Shown here: positions 22,934 to 29,360 of the stretch, piece after piece
Position numbering within the stretch: position 1 is the stretch's first letter
How the letters are laid out: every line of letters begins with the position of its first letter
Source: an uncultured Lachnospiraceae bacterium
Lineage (GTDB): Bacteria > Bacillota > Clostridia > Lachnospirales > Lachnospiraceae
DNA: 29,360 nt
Direction: 5' to 3'
Assembly (NCBI GenBank): GCA_910579425.1
Contig: CAJTVL010000048.1
Location: 1 to 29,360, forward strand
Notes under the pieces: model-generated
Database searches by the model: none
The model's input: the letters and a program-made list of their open reading frames with translations, nothing else
Told to the model about the DNA's origin: nothing
Position numbers and translations under genes: made by a program

Positions 22934-23011
22934 GTTCTGACTAAATTATGCGTCAAAATTTTTATGAAATCCTTGATTAAATTGCCTTTTTATATAAAAA
23001 ACCAGAAAAAT

Positions 23012-23040
23012 TTGACTGACGGGCAAGCCTGTGATACAGT
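23012..23040 (+). promoter_or_regulatory. Promoter of the AraC regulator
   Basis: TTGACT (23012-23017) and TACAGT (23035-23040) with a 17-bp spacer, 85 bp ahead of ATG 23125, in the divergent region shared with lplD. Confidence 0.55.
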
Positions 23041-23124
23041 GTTCGGTAGAAGAGGCGGATCGCACGCCTGGCGGACGATTTCAAACCATTCTCAATTTTG
23101 AGACTAAATCATGGGAGCTGCAGG

Positions 23125-23934
23125 ATGGAACAGGCAAGGAAGGTTTCGGATTCCCTGATTTCCAGGGACAGGACGGTAAACAAAAGAAAAATCTGCGAGG
23201 TGCATTACCATGAGGAGCACGAGCTCTACTATATGCAGGAGGGCAGAACCACTTATTTTATTGACGATGAGATTTACGGTGTGGAAAAGGGGGATTTTGT
23301 CTTTGTCGCCAGAGGTATTCTGCACGGGACGGACAGCGGGGAGTGCAAAAAGAATGCCAGGATCCTGCTTAATTTCCCTGATTCGGTTTTTGTCCAGGAG
23401 GCGGAGCCGCTTTACCTAGAGCTGCGCGGGAGTCCTGTGATCCATGTGCCCGGGGAGCAAAGGGGGGAGCTGGAAGCGCTTTTCCATAAAATCGAAAAGG
23501 AGTATAACCAAAAGGAGCCTTATAAGGATATTTTGATACACAGCTATATCCGGGAGATTCTGGTGCGGCTTTGCCGTTACCGGTGCGAGGGAAGGCAAAA
23601 GGTTCAGGAGTCGGATCAGATCATTTATGAGATTACGGCGTATATTGGGGAGAATTACGGCCAGGATATTTCCCTGCAGGAGATCAGCAGGCGGTTTTCG
23701 ATCAGTGAGAGCTATCTGTCCCGGAAATTCAAGGCGGTTACCGGGATTGGCTTAAACCGCTACATTACTTACGTGCGGATTTCCAATGCGGAAAAGCTGC
23801 TGAAAGGAGGCGGCGTGTCTGTGGCGGAGGCGGCAAGAAGCTGCGGCTATAATGACAGCAATTATTTTTCCCTGGTCTTTCAGAGGATTCAGGGGGTGAC
23901 GCCGTTTCAGATGCTGCGCAGCTACAGGCAATGA
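23125..23934 (+). CDS. AraC family transcriptional regulator (cupin + HTH)
   Basis: A 269-aa regulator. An N-terminal cupin sugar-sensing domain covers about residues 20-100 (EVHYHEEHELYYMQEGRTTY, then GVEKGDFVFVARGILHG), and the C-terminal double HTH about 165-265 (ISLQEISRRFSISESYLSRKF; VAEAARSCGYNDSNYFSLVFQ; G.TPFQ end). Standing between a divergent alpha-galacturonidase gene and the uxaA-uxaB genes, it most likely activates galacturonate use on sensing a uronate or uronate oligomer. ATG 23125 follows GGGAG by 7 nt; an earlier in-frame TTG at 23098 lacks such a site. A promoter lies at 23012-23040. Confidence 0.87.
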   Translation: MEQARKVSDSLISRDRTVNKRKICEVHYHEEHELYYMQEGRTTYFIDDEIYGVEKGDFVFVARGILHGTDSGECKKNARILLNFPDSVFVQEAEPLYLELRGSPVIHVPGEQRGELEALFHKIEKEYNQKEPYKDILIHSYIREILVRLCRYRCEGRQKVQESDQIIYEITAYIGENYGQDISLQEISRRFSISESYLSRKFKAVTGIGLNRYITYVRISNAEKLLKGGGVSVAEAARSCGYNDSNYFSLVFQRIQGVTPFQMLRSYRQ

Positions 23935-24012
23935 CAGGATCCTGCAGGTAGGATTCTGTGAGCGGCCCTGTGGGCCGTAAAGAGTGATATTTTGTGGAAA
24001 GGCAGGTTTTTT

Positions 24013-24270
24013 ATGGATATTGGGGAGCTGGAGAGCGCCTGTCCTGATCTCCGGAAAACCCATATCGTGAAAGAGGGGATTTCTTTTTTCTTCCTGACCA
24101 ATGAAGGGGAAAAATCCGTTTATGTGACGGCCGTCGTAAGGGAAGGACGGATAGGGCAGATTTGGGATCCCTGGACGGGAGCCATACAAAGGATGGAGAA
24201 GAAAAGCCCCAGGGCGCAGCTTGCGCTTGGGGCAAGGGAGAGTAAGATTCTGGTTGTTTTTCAGGATTAA
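24013..24270 (+). pseudogene. C-terminal remnant of a glycoside hydrolase-like protein
   Basis: An 85-codon ORF whose sequence resembles the last beta-sandwich of large plant-polysaccharide glycosidases (GH106/GH2-like): FFFLTNEGEKSVYVTAVV, then IWDPWTGAIQRME and a final ESKILVVFQD. WDPWTG is typical of that tail. No catalytic domain or signal precedes it. ATG 24013 has GGAAAGG upstream at loose spacing, so a short protein could still be made. It is probably what is left of a pectin-acting glycosidase gene in this galacturonate locus. The uxaA start is 22 bp beyond. Confidence 0.5.
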
Positions 24271-24292
24271 GAGAAGGGAGATTTATTTTTAC

Positions 24293-25834
24293 ATGAGAAA
24301 TTTCGTAAAAATCCACCCCCGGGATATGGCAGCGGTGGCGCTTTCCTCGCTGCCTGCTGGAAGCGTATTGGAGGTGGACGGGGAAAAGATAATTTTAAGC
24401 AGCGACATACCCCAGGGGCACAAGTTTGCCCTCCGGGATATTTCGGAGGGAGAAAAAATACTGAAATACGGTTCGCCCATTGGGATTGCAACCCGTGCGA
24501 TCAAAAAAGGGGACTGGATTCACACCCACAATATGAAGACGGCTCTGGACGGGATTGTCAGCTATTCCTATGAGCCTGCAGACGCCTCTTTTCCGGAGGT
24601 AAACATGCCTTTTCCGGAAAATGATGCCTCTTTTCCGGAGGCAGGAACCCGGCGAACCTTTCAGGGCTATCGCAGAAAAGACGGCAGGGCCGGAGTGCGC
24701 AATGAGATTTGGATCCTGCCCACGGTGGGGTGTGTGAATAATGTGGCCACAGCCATTGAAAGGCGTTCCCAGCAGCTTTGTTCCAGGCATCTTGTGAAAG
24801 GAACCATTGATGCCATCGCCGCCTTTCCCCACCCTTACGGCTGTTCCCAGATGGGGCAGGATCAGGAAAACACCCGAAAAATACTTGCGGATCTGATCCG
24901 GCATCCCAACGCAGGCGGCGTGCTGGTGTTGGGACTGGGGTGTGAAAACAGCAATATCGAGGTGCTGAAAACCTATCTCGGGGAGTATGACGAGGAAAGG
25001 GTGAGGTTTTTGACGGCCCAGGAAACGGAGGATGAGATAGAGGACGGCTTAAAACTGGTGGAGGAGCTTGCAGAGTATGCCTCCCGGTTTGAGAGGGAGC
25101 CCATTTCCTGCAGCGAACTGATCGTGGGAATGAAGTGCGGGGGCTCCGACGGCCTTTCGGGCATCACGGCCAATCCCACAGTGGGAGTGTTTTCCGACCG
25201 GCTGATTACCCGGGGAGGAACCACCATCCTGACGGAGGTGCCGGAAATGTTTGGGGCGGAAACCCTGCTGATGAACCGTTGTGAGAGCAGAGAGCTGTTT
25301 CAGGAAACGGTGGCGTTGGTCAATGATTTCAAAAATTATTTTATGAACCATGGACAGGCAGTCTATGAAAATCCTTCCCCGGGAAACAAAAAGGGCGGTA
25401 TTTCCACCTTGGAGGATAAGTCCTTGGGATGCACCCAAAAGTCGGGCTCGGCTCCCGTAAGGGGCGTGCTGGCCTACGGGGAGCGGGTGACGGCCAAAGG
25501 GCTGAACCTGCTCAGTGCGCCGGGGAACGATCTGGTGGCTTCCACGGCTCTGGCGGCGGCAGGAGCCCAGATTGTGCTTTTCACCACGGGAAGGGGGACG
25601 CCCTTTGCCTGCCCGGTTCCCACGGTAAAGATTTCCAGCAATACCCCTCTTTCTGCCCGCAAGAAAAACTGGATTGATTTCGACTGCGGCCCTGTGACGG
25701 AGGGAAAAGTCCTGCCGGAGCTGGGAGATCAGCTTTTTGAATTTGTGCTTGCGGTGGCCTGCGGGAAGAAGGTAAAGGCGGAGGAGGCGGGCTTTCACGA
25801 TATGGCGATCTTCAAGCGGGGCGTGACCTTGTAA
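24293..25834 (+). CDS. uxaA: Altronate dehydratase UxaA
   Basis: A 513-aa enzyme that dehydrates D-altronate to 2-keto-3-deoxy-D-gluconate in the galacturonate pathway. The N-terminal SAF domain (about residues 1-80) starts FVKIHPRDMAAVAL and includes GHKFALRDI and HTHNMKT. The catalytic part has GVRNEIWILPTVGCVN, HPYGCSQMG, LGLGCEN, CGGSDGLSGITANP, ENPSPGNK, CTQKSG and GRGTP, all near-identical in UxaA proteins; cysteines in these motifs bind the iron centre. The linker at residues 95-120 is unusual, with repeated F-P-E units encoded by an exact 16-bp repeat. ATG 24293 follows GGGAG at a long 12-nt spacing. It precedes uxaB by 96 bp in the same direction. Confidence 0.93.
   Translation: MRNFVKIHPRDMAAVALSSLPAGSVLEVDGEKIILSSDIPQGHKFALRDISEGEKILKYGSPIGIATRAIKKGDWIHTHNMKTALDGIVSYSYEPADASFPEVNMPFPENDASFPEAGTRRTFQGYRRKDGRAGVRNEIWILPTVGCVNNVATAIERRSQQLCSRHLVKGTIDAIAAFPHPYGCSQMGQDQENTRKILADLIRHPNAGGVLVLGLGCENSNIEVLKTYLGEYDEERVRFLTAQETEDEIEDGLKLVEELAEYASRFEREPISCSELIVGMKCGGSDGLSGITANPTVGVFSDRLITRGGTTILTEVPEMFGAETLLMNRCESRELFQETVALVNDFKNYFMNHGQAVYENPSPGNKKGGISTLEDKSLGCTQKSGSAPVRGVLAYGERVTAKGLNLLSAPGNDLVASTALAAAGAQIVLFTTGRGTPFACPVPTVKISSNTPLSARKKNWIDFDCGPVTEGKVLPELGDQLFEFVLAVACGKKVKAEEAGFHDMAIFKRGVTL
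24584..24641 (+). repeat. Micro-repeat in the uxaA linker
   Basis: The 16-bp unit GCCTCTTTTCCGGAGG occurs at 24584-24599 and 24626-24641, with a degenerate copy (GCCTTTTCCGGA) at 24607-24618. It encodes the repeated ASFPE/PFPE linker and keeps the frame, a sign of recent local duplication. Confidence 0.75.
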
Positions 25835-25849
25835 GGCGTGACATTGTAG
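25820..25849 (+). repeat. 15-bp tandem duplication at the end of uxaA
   Basis: GGCGTGACCTTGTAA (25820-25834, including the stop) is followed at once by GGCGTGACATTGTAG (25835-25849), with two differences. It duplicates the end of the gene without changing the protein. The rest of the gap to uxaB shows no promoter. Confidence 0.7.
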
Positions 25850-25930
25850 AGAAAAATCGGGGATGACAACAATAAAAATACCATTTGGGGAAGGAAAAAT
25901 ATTGGTTTTTTCCGGGGCGGAGGAAGCGTG

Positions 25931-27448
25931 ATGGCAGAAAGAAAGAGATTATCGTATCAGACGTTGGAGGAATTGGGCTATGAGGGCTATCTGCACAGGG
26001 AAGGGCCGGAGCGGGTGCTTCAGTTCGGGGAAGGAGTTTTTCTGCGGGCCTTTGTGGATGATTTTATAGACCAAATGAATGAAAAGGCGGGCTTTGACTC
26101 TAAGGTGGCAGTGGTTCAGCCCAGAGGCAGAAGCGGCGGCGGAGTGCGGCAGGCCCTGAATGAGCAGGAGGGGCTTTACACTCTGCTTCTTCGGGGAAAT
26201 GAAAAAGGGGTAAGGACAGACAGGCGGCGGGTGATCTCCTGTATCAGCCGCTGCCTGAATCCTCAAAGGGATTATGAGGCATACATGGAATGCGCCCGAA
26301 ATCCCCATCTGCGGTTTATTGTCAGTAATACCACGGAAGCCGGGATTGTGTATGATCCGGCCTGCCGCTTTGAGGATCAGCCTGCAGACAGCTTTCCGGG
26401 AAAGCTGACACAGTTTTTGTATGAGAGATTCAGGACTTTCGGCGGGGAAAAGGGAAAGGGATTTGTGATCCTGCCCTGTGAGCTCATCGACGATAACGGA
26501 AAGGAACTGGAGCGGTGTGTGCTGGCCTATGCCCGGCAGTGGAAGCTGGGGGAGGCCTTTGGGCAGTGGCTCAGGGAGGAAAACCTCTTTTGCTCCACCC
26601 TGGTGGATCGTATTGTAACCGGTTATCCCGCAGGGGCGGCAGAGCCGATCTGTGAGGAGCTGGGATATGAGGATAACGCCATGGACACGGGGGAAGTGTT
26701 CGCCTCCTGGGTAATCGAAGGGCCGGAGGGGCTTAAGGAGGAGCTTCCCTTTGAAAAGGCCGCCCTTCCGGTGCTGGTCACCCATGACCACAAGCCCTAT
26801 AAGCAGCGAAAGGTGCGTATCTTAAACGGAGCCCATACCGCCATGGTGCTGGGGGCTTATCTGGCAGGCCGGGATATTGTGCGGGACTGTATGAGAGATG
26901 AGGTCATCCGGGGCTTTATGGAACGGGCGGTTTATGAGGAGATTATTCCTACCCTGACACTGCCGGAGCGGGAGCTGAGGGAGTTTGCCGGGGCGGTGAC
27001 GGATCGTTTTGACAATCCCTTTATCGACCATGAACTGCTGGCCATCTCCTTAAATTCTACCTCGAAATGGAGGGCAAGGGTACTGCCCTCTTTTAAGGGA
27101 TATGTGGACAGATTCGGAAAGCTTCCGGTCTGCCTTACTGCGTCTCTGGCTTTTTATATTGCCTTTTACCGGGGTGTGCGGATGGAGGAGGGCGCTCTGA
27201 TCGGAAAAAGGGGAGAGGAAGAGTACCCCATCCGGGATGATGAGAGGGTTTTGGAATTTTATTTTTTCCATAAGGAAGATGAGGGCAAGGCCTTGACAGA
27301 GGCGGTTCTCTCCAATACAGAGTTCTGGGGAGAGGATCTTACGAAGATACCGGGGCTTTGTGAGGAGGTCACAAAGGATTTGGAGGCCATTGAGAAAAAT
27401 GGGGCGTATGGGGTTATGGAAGGGATTTTGAACGAAAGCGGGGTATGA
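25931..27448 (+). CDS. uxaB: Tagaturonate reductase UxaB (altronate oxidoreductase)
   Basis: A 505-aa NAD-dependent enzyme of the polyol (mannitol) dehydrogenase family that interconverts D-tagaturonate and D-altronate, the substrate of UxaA. The N-terminal NAD-binding part starts RVLQFGEGVFLRAFVDDFID, the middle has SNTTEAGI and ILPCELIDDNGKEL, and the catalytic area includes KVRILNGAHTAMV with the conserved Asn and His. DNPFIDHELLAISLNSTSKW is typical. ATG 25931 follows GGAGG by 7 nt (GTG 25928 is a weaker option). With lplD and uxaA it gives galacturonate release, reduction and dehydration; uronate isomerase (uxaC), KDG kinase and aldolase must be encoded elsewhere. Confidence 0.92.
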   Translation: MAERKRLSYQTLEELGYEGYLHREGPERVLQFGEGVFLRAFVDDFIDQMNEKAGFDSKVAVVQPRGRSGGGVRQALNEQEGLYTLLLRGNEKGVRTDRRRVISCISRCLNPQRDYEAYMECARNPHLRFIVSNTTEAGIVYDPACRFEDQPADSFPGKLTQFLYERFRTFGGEKGKGFVILPCELIDDNGKELERCVLAYARQWKLGEAFGQWLREENLFCSTLVDRIVTGYPAGAAEPICEELGYEDNAMDTGEVFASWVIEGPEGLKEELPFEKAALPVLVTHDHKPYKQRKVRILNGAHTAMVLGAYLAGRDIVRDCMRDEVIRGFMERAVYEEIIPTLTLPERELREFAGAVTDRFDNPFIDHELLAISLNSTSKWRARVLPSFKGYVDRFGKLPVCLTASLAFYIAFYRGVRMEEGALIGKRGEEEYPIRDDERVLEFYFFHKEDEGKALTEAVLSNTEFWGEDLTKIPGLCEEVTKDLEAIEKNGAYGVMEGILNESGV

Positions 27449-27476
27449 TTTTTAAAGGGGCTCTCTCTAAATTCAA

Positions 27477-27505
27477 TGGACTGAGCATTCCGGTTATGCT
27501 ATACT
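27477..27505 (+). promoter_or_regulatory. Promoter of the second small-protein paralogue
   Basis: TGGACT (27477-27482), 17 bp, TATACT (27500-27505) with extended -10 TATGC. The layout copies that ahead of the paralogue at 18939. Confidence 0.55.
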
Positions 27506-27546
27506 GAAATCAGCAATCAAAAGCTTCTAAGCGGGAGGTGATAGAA

Positions 27547-27741
27547 ATGCCGAATACGAATTTAGAGGTTACACAGAAAGCAATGGAGGATTTTAAAAAA
27601 ATCCAGGAATACATGTTGGCAGCGAAAGAAGAAAATGCAGTTAAAACTTATGAAAAATTGAAAGACGAATATTTATATCTTAAGAGTTTTTTAAATGTTG
27701 CAGGCGTAAATCTTACTGCTATTGATAAGATTAAGGAATGA
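27547..27741 (+). CDS. 64-aa helical small protein (paralogue of 18939-19130)
   Basis: A small charged, helical protein (MPNTNLEVTQKAMEDFKKIQ...) ending AGVNLTAIDKIKE. It shares the register and many residues of the protein at 18939, notably KEENAxKTYEKLKxEY and the C-terminal GVNLTxIDxIKE. The function is unknown and no domain is recognised. ATG 27547 follows GGGAGGTG, the same ribosome site as its paralogue. It lies alone behind its own extended -10 promoter, just past the galacturonate genes but not obviously part of them. The two copies sit about 8.6 kb apart. Confidence 0.7.
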   Translation: MPNTNLEVTQKAMEDFKKIQEYMLAAKEENAVKTYEKLKDEYLYLKSFLNVAGVNLTAIDKIKE

Positions 27742-27852
27742 TGTGCTTTCAAGGAAAGGGTAGTGTAAAAAGTTTGTGTCCCTGAAAACGTAAAAGTACG
27801 ATTATAGCGCCCTGGCGTTATGATAAATAAATGAGCGAAAGGAGAGAGTGAT

Positions 27853-27909
27853 ATGAAAAATATGGTATTAGCAGCCCAAACAGAAAACAGGAGGGCGACT
27901 ATACTTTAA
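27853..27909 (+). CDS. 18-aa leader-type ORF ahead of a GNAT gene
   Basis: ATG 27853 follows AAAGGAGAG with good spacing and opens a short frame (MKNMVLAAQTENRRATIL) to TAA 27907-27909. Its last codons lie in a hairpin (27888-27917) that precedes the GNAT ribosome site. It may be a leader peptide or the broken start of a lost gene. Confidence 0.4.
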   Translation: MKNMVLAAQTENRRATIL

Positions 27910-27917
27910 CCCTCCTG
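27888..27917 (+). promoter_or_regulatory. Hairpin overlapping the end of the short leader ORF
   Basis: CAGGAGGG (27888-27895) pairs perfectly with CCCTCCTG (27910-27917). The loop contains the stop codon of the 18-aa ORF. There is no T-tract. The 5' arm contains an AGGAGG sequence that the stem would mask. Confidence 0.45.
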
Positions 27918-27939
27918 ATACAGGAATGGAGGATTTATT

Positions 27940-28404
27940 TTGGATATTGTTTACAAAGAAATCGACAAAAGCATCGAAGAGCAAATTGTCCAATTGTGGG
28001 GTGACTGGGTAACAAAATATAATTGTTTACATTACGGAGAAGGCTGTTATTCCTTAGCGGCTTTAGCAGATGGAGTCCCTGTGGGATTTATCTCCGTGTA
28101 TCCTTTACAATTACCCAAACCATTAGATATGTACCATGATGCATATATTGCTGATTTGGAAGTAGATGAAAACTACAGAAGAAAAGGGATCGCGGCCAAA
28201 TTGACAGCCATGGCAGAAGAATGGGCAAAAGCATATGGATACCGCCAAATACGTGCATGGAGTTCAGATGATAAAACAGAGGCAATCCCAATGTGGTATG
28301 CCCTCGGATATGGTGTCTGTCCGGCGATTATGAGCGGAGAAAGTGTAATTAAAGAATTTGCCGGAAAACCAATTTACGGCTTTTATGTTTCTAAGGTTCT
28401 TTAA
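27940..28404 (+). CDS. GNAT family N-acetyltransferase
   Basis: A 154-aa GNAT protein. YIADLEVDENYRRKGIAAKL (about residues 67-86) holds the acetyl-CoA-binding RRKGIA motif, with VGFISVYPLQL before it and MWYALGYGVCP after it as the end of the fold. It may acetylate an antibiotic, a polyamine or another amine; the acceptor cannot be told. It starts at TTG 27940 with GGAGG 7 nt upstream. It follows a short leader ORF with a hairpin and ends at a strong shared terminator. The gene is AT-rich compared with uxaB and its neighbours. Confidence 0.85.
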   Translation: MDIVYKEIDKSIEEQIVQLWGDWVTKYNCLHYGEGCYSLAALADGVPVGFISVYPLQLPKPLDMYHDAYIADLEVDENYRRKGIAAKLTAMAEEWAKAYGYRQIRAWSSDDKTEAIPMWYALGYGVCPAIMSGESVIKEFAGKPIYGFYVSKVL

Positions 28405-28424
28405 TGCCAATTGAGCATATCTAA

Positions 28425-28466
28425 AAAGGATGCCTGACATTTTTAAGCTGATGTCAGGCATCCTTT
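28425..28466. terminator. Bidirectional terminator
   Basis: AAAGGATGCCTGACAT (28425-28440) pairs over 16 bp with ATGTCAGGCATCCTTT (28451-28466) around a 10-nt loop. The leftward strand ends in a run of five T, and the rightward strand in TTT. It serves the convergent GNAT gene and the gene at 28511. Confidence 0.85.
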
Positions 28467-28510
28467 AATTGAAACATAAGAGTGTTTGGAGATTTTACCT
28501 ATTCCATGGA

Positions 28511-29360
28511 TCATTCTAAATATGATAAAATATATTTTGCTATCTTCTCTGACACCTGATAATATGTTATAAATTCTCCCCGATCACTATATTCACCCGG
28601 AATTATATCCTCAATATAATAATTACCATTGCTTTTATAAAGTATCTGGGTATCCATTTCTTTTAACTCTTTTTTATTATCTCTTGATAACATAAATCTG
28701 ACAATTTGGCATTCAACTTCTCCGGGATTTGGTGCATTATCTGCATATTCCCACTGATTCAGAGCCAAACCATTTAGATATTGCGCTATTTCAGAAATAT
28801 CGTCTATTTCATTCAGCAACGTGTTTTTGTCTGCTCCGTAAAACTGTATCTTCTGCTCTTTAGAAGTCTTGCGCAGTTCCTCTTCTGTAAAGGATGTTTC
28901 TCCTTGATAATATCGGGCAGTCTCTATATCATCTGTGTTTTCAATATCGCTATTTGGCACATAAAAATCAAGTCCCCACCCATCCAGTATGTCCTTCGAT
29001 GTTATATTCTTATTTAGCTCTAAGTCTTCTGGCACATTAAGAAACTGTCCCGCCTTTTCTGATATTCTAGCTATTGTTTCTGCTTCTTGGTTATAATCTC
29101 GTATAATATATTCACCTTTACTGGAAATATATAATTCTAAGGTACTCTTATTAACTAACTGTTTTCCATCCTGCAAAAATATAGGTTCATCAATTACCTC
29201 ATATGATATATAACTATATACCAAGTCTATATCTTCAGGCAACTGTTCCATATCATTCCAAGATTCAATATCCAGTTGTTTTACAAACCTTTCTATTTCT
29301 TTATTATTGTCAATGATACCAATCATCTCACCAGAAGCTGTAATAATTTCAGTAAATTGT
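28511..29360 (-). CDS. Hypothetical protein with duplicated domain, cut by the window edge
   Basis: A leftward gene whose frame stays open through the right edge of the window (QFTEIITASGE precedes the internal ATG at 29326), so the start lies outside and 282 residues are visible. The visible part seems to hold two related halves: one with EIERFVKQLDIESWNDM and ISSKGEYIIRDY, another with SEIAQYLNGLALNQWEYA and YKSNGNYYIEDI, each ending in a helical RISEKAGQFL/QVSEKIAKYIL segment. It is acidic and looks like an extracytoplasmic or lipoprotein-type domain, but no signal is in view. The family is not recognised. It ends 45 bp before the bidirectional terminator. Confidence 0.7.
   Translation of the reverse strand, partial: QFTEIITASGEMIGIIDNNKEIERFVKQLDIESWNDMEQLPEDIDLVYSYISYEVIDEPIFLQDGKQLVNKSTLELYISSKGEYIIRDYNQEAETIARISEKAGQFLNVPEDLELNKNITSKDILDGWGLDFYVPNSDIENTDDIETARYYQGETSFTEEELRKTSKEQKIQFYGADKNTLLNEIDDISEIAQYLNGLALNQWEYADNAPNPGEVECQIVRFMLSRDNKKELKEMDTQILYKSNGNYYIEDIIPGEYSDRGEFITYYQVSEKIAKYILSYLE

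Overview
The window looks like a chromosomal segment of an anaerobic gut Firmicute, most likely a Lachnospiraceae-type clostridium. The evidence is strong AGGAGG-type ribosome binding sites, occasional TTG/GTG starts, sigma-A-like promoters with 17-bp spacers, and the gene content (GH95, GH4, uronate catabolism, Nik-type ABC importer, GNAT and MmcQ/YjbR proteins). The genus cannot be fixed from the sequence. No rRNA, tRNA, CRISPR array or intact insertion sequence was seen. The two ends (about 1-3100 and 27450-29360) are visibly more AT-rich than the middle, which suggests accessory DNA of different origin.

Left part (1-6230): a SAM methyltransferase, an RpiR/SIS regulator with its own promoter and a TTG start, a maltose-acetyltransferase-like enzyme, a leftward GNAT gene, a frameshifted small ORF with an operator-like repeat cluster, an XRE regulator, a remnant of an AraC-type gene, a second maltose-acetyltransferase-like enzyme, and a three-gene overlapping operon headed by a RelA/SpoT-domain alarmone synthetase.

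Middle (6231-14700): a five-gene NikABCDE-like importer (lipoprotein, two permeases, two ATPases) behind a long leader with a strong promoter, a terminator-like hairpin and two further GC-rich hairpins. It converges on, and overlaps by 9 bp, a leftward ABC-2 exporter operon (two permeases and an ATPase). That operon is preceded by its own promoter, a 58-aa Cys-rich ORF and a near-perfect intrinsic terminator ending only 27 nt before the first permease start, an arrangement expected of transcription attenuation.

Right part (14694-29360): a GH95 glycosidase fused in frame to the C-terminal end of a solute-binding protein, a methyltransferase, a GNAT gene, small-protein genes (including one of two paralogous 63/64-aa proteins), an MmcQ/YjbR protein, and an ECF sigma factor fused without a stop codon to a 256-residue domain that keeps its own ribosome binding site. 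Then comes a galacturonate locus: a GH4 alpha-galacturonidase with the CHEV motif, divergent from an AraC regulator, a glycosidase tail remnant, altronate dehydratase (uxaA) and tagaturonate reductase (uxaB). These would release galacturonate from oligosaccharides and carry it (after isomerisation encoded elsewhere) to 2-keto-3-deoxygluconate. The second small-protein paralogue, a GNAT gene with a short leader ORF, and a leftward two-domain protein cut by the window edge close the segment.

The most interesting points are the exporter attenuator with its Cys-rich ORF, the sigma-factor read-through fusion with an ECF-type promoter, the structured leader of the Nik-like operon, the RelA/SpoT three-gene operon, and the paired small proteins with matching promoters.
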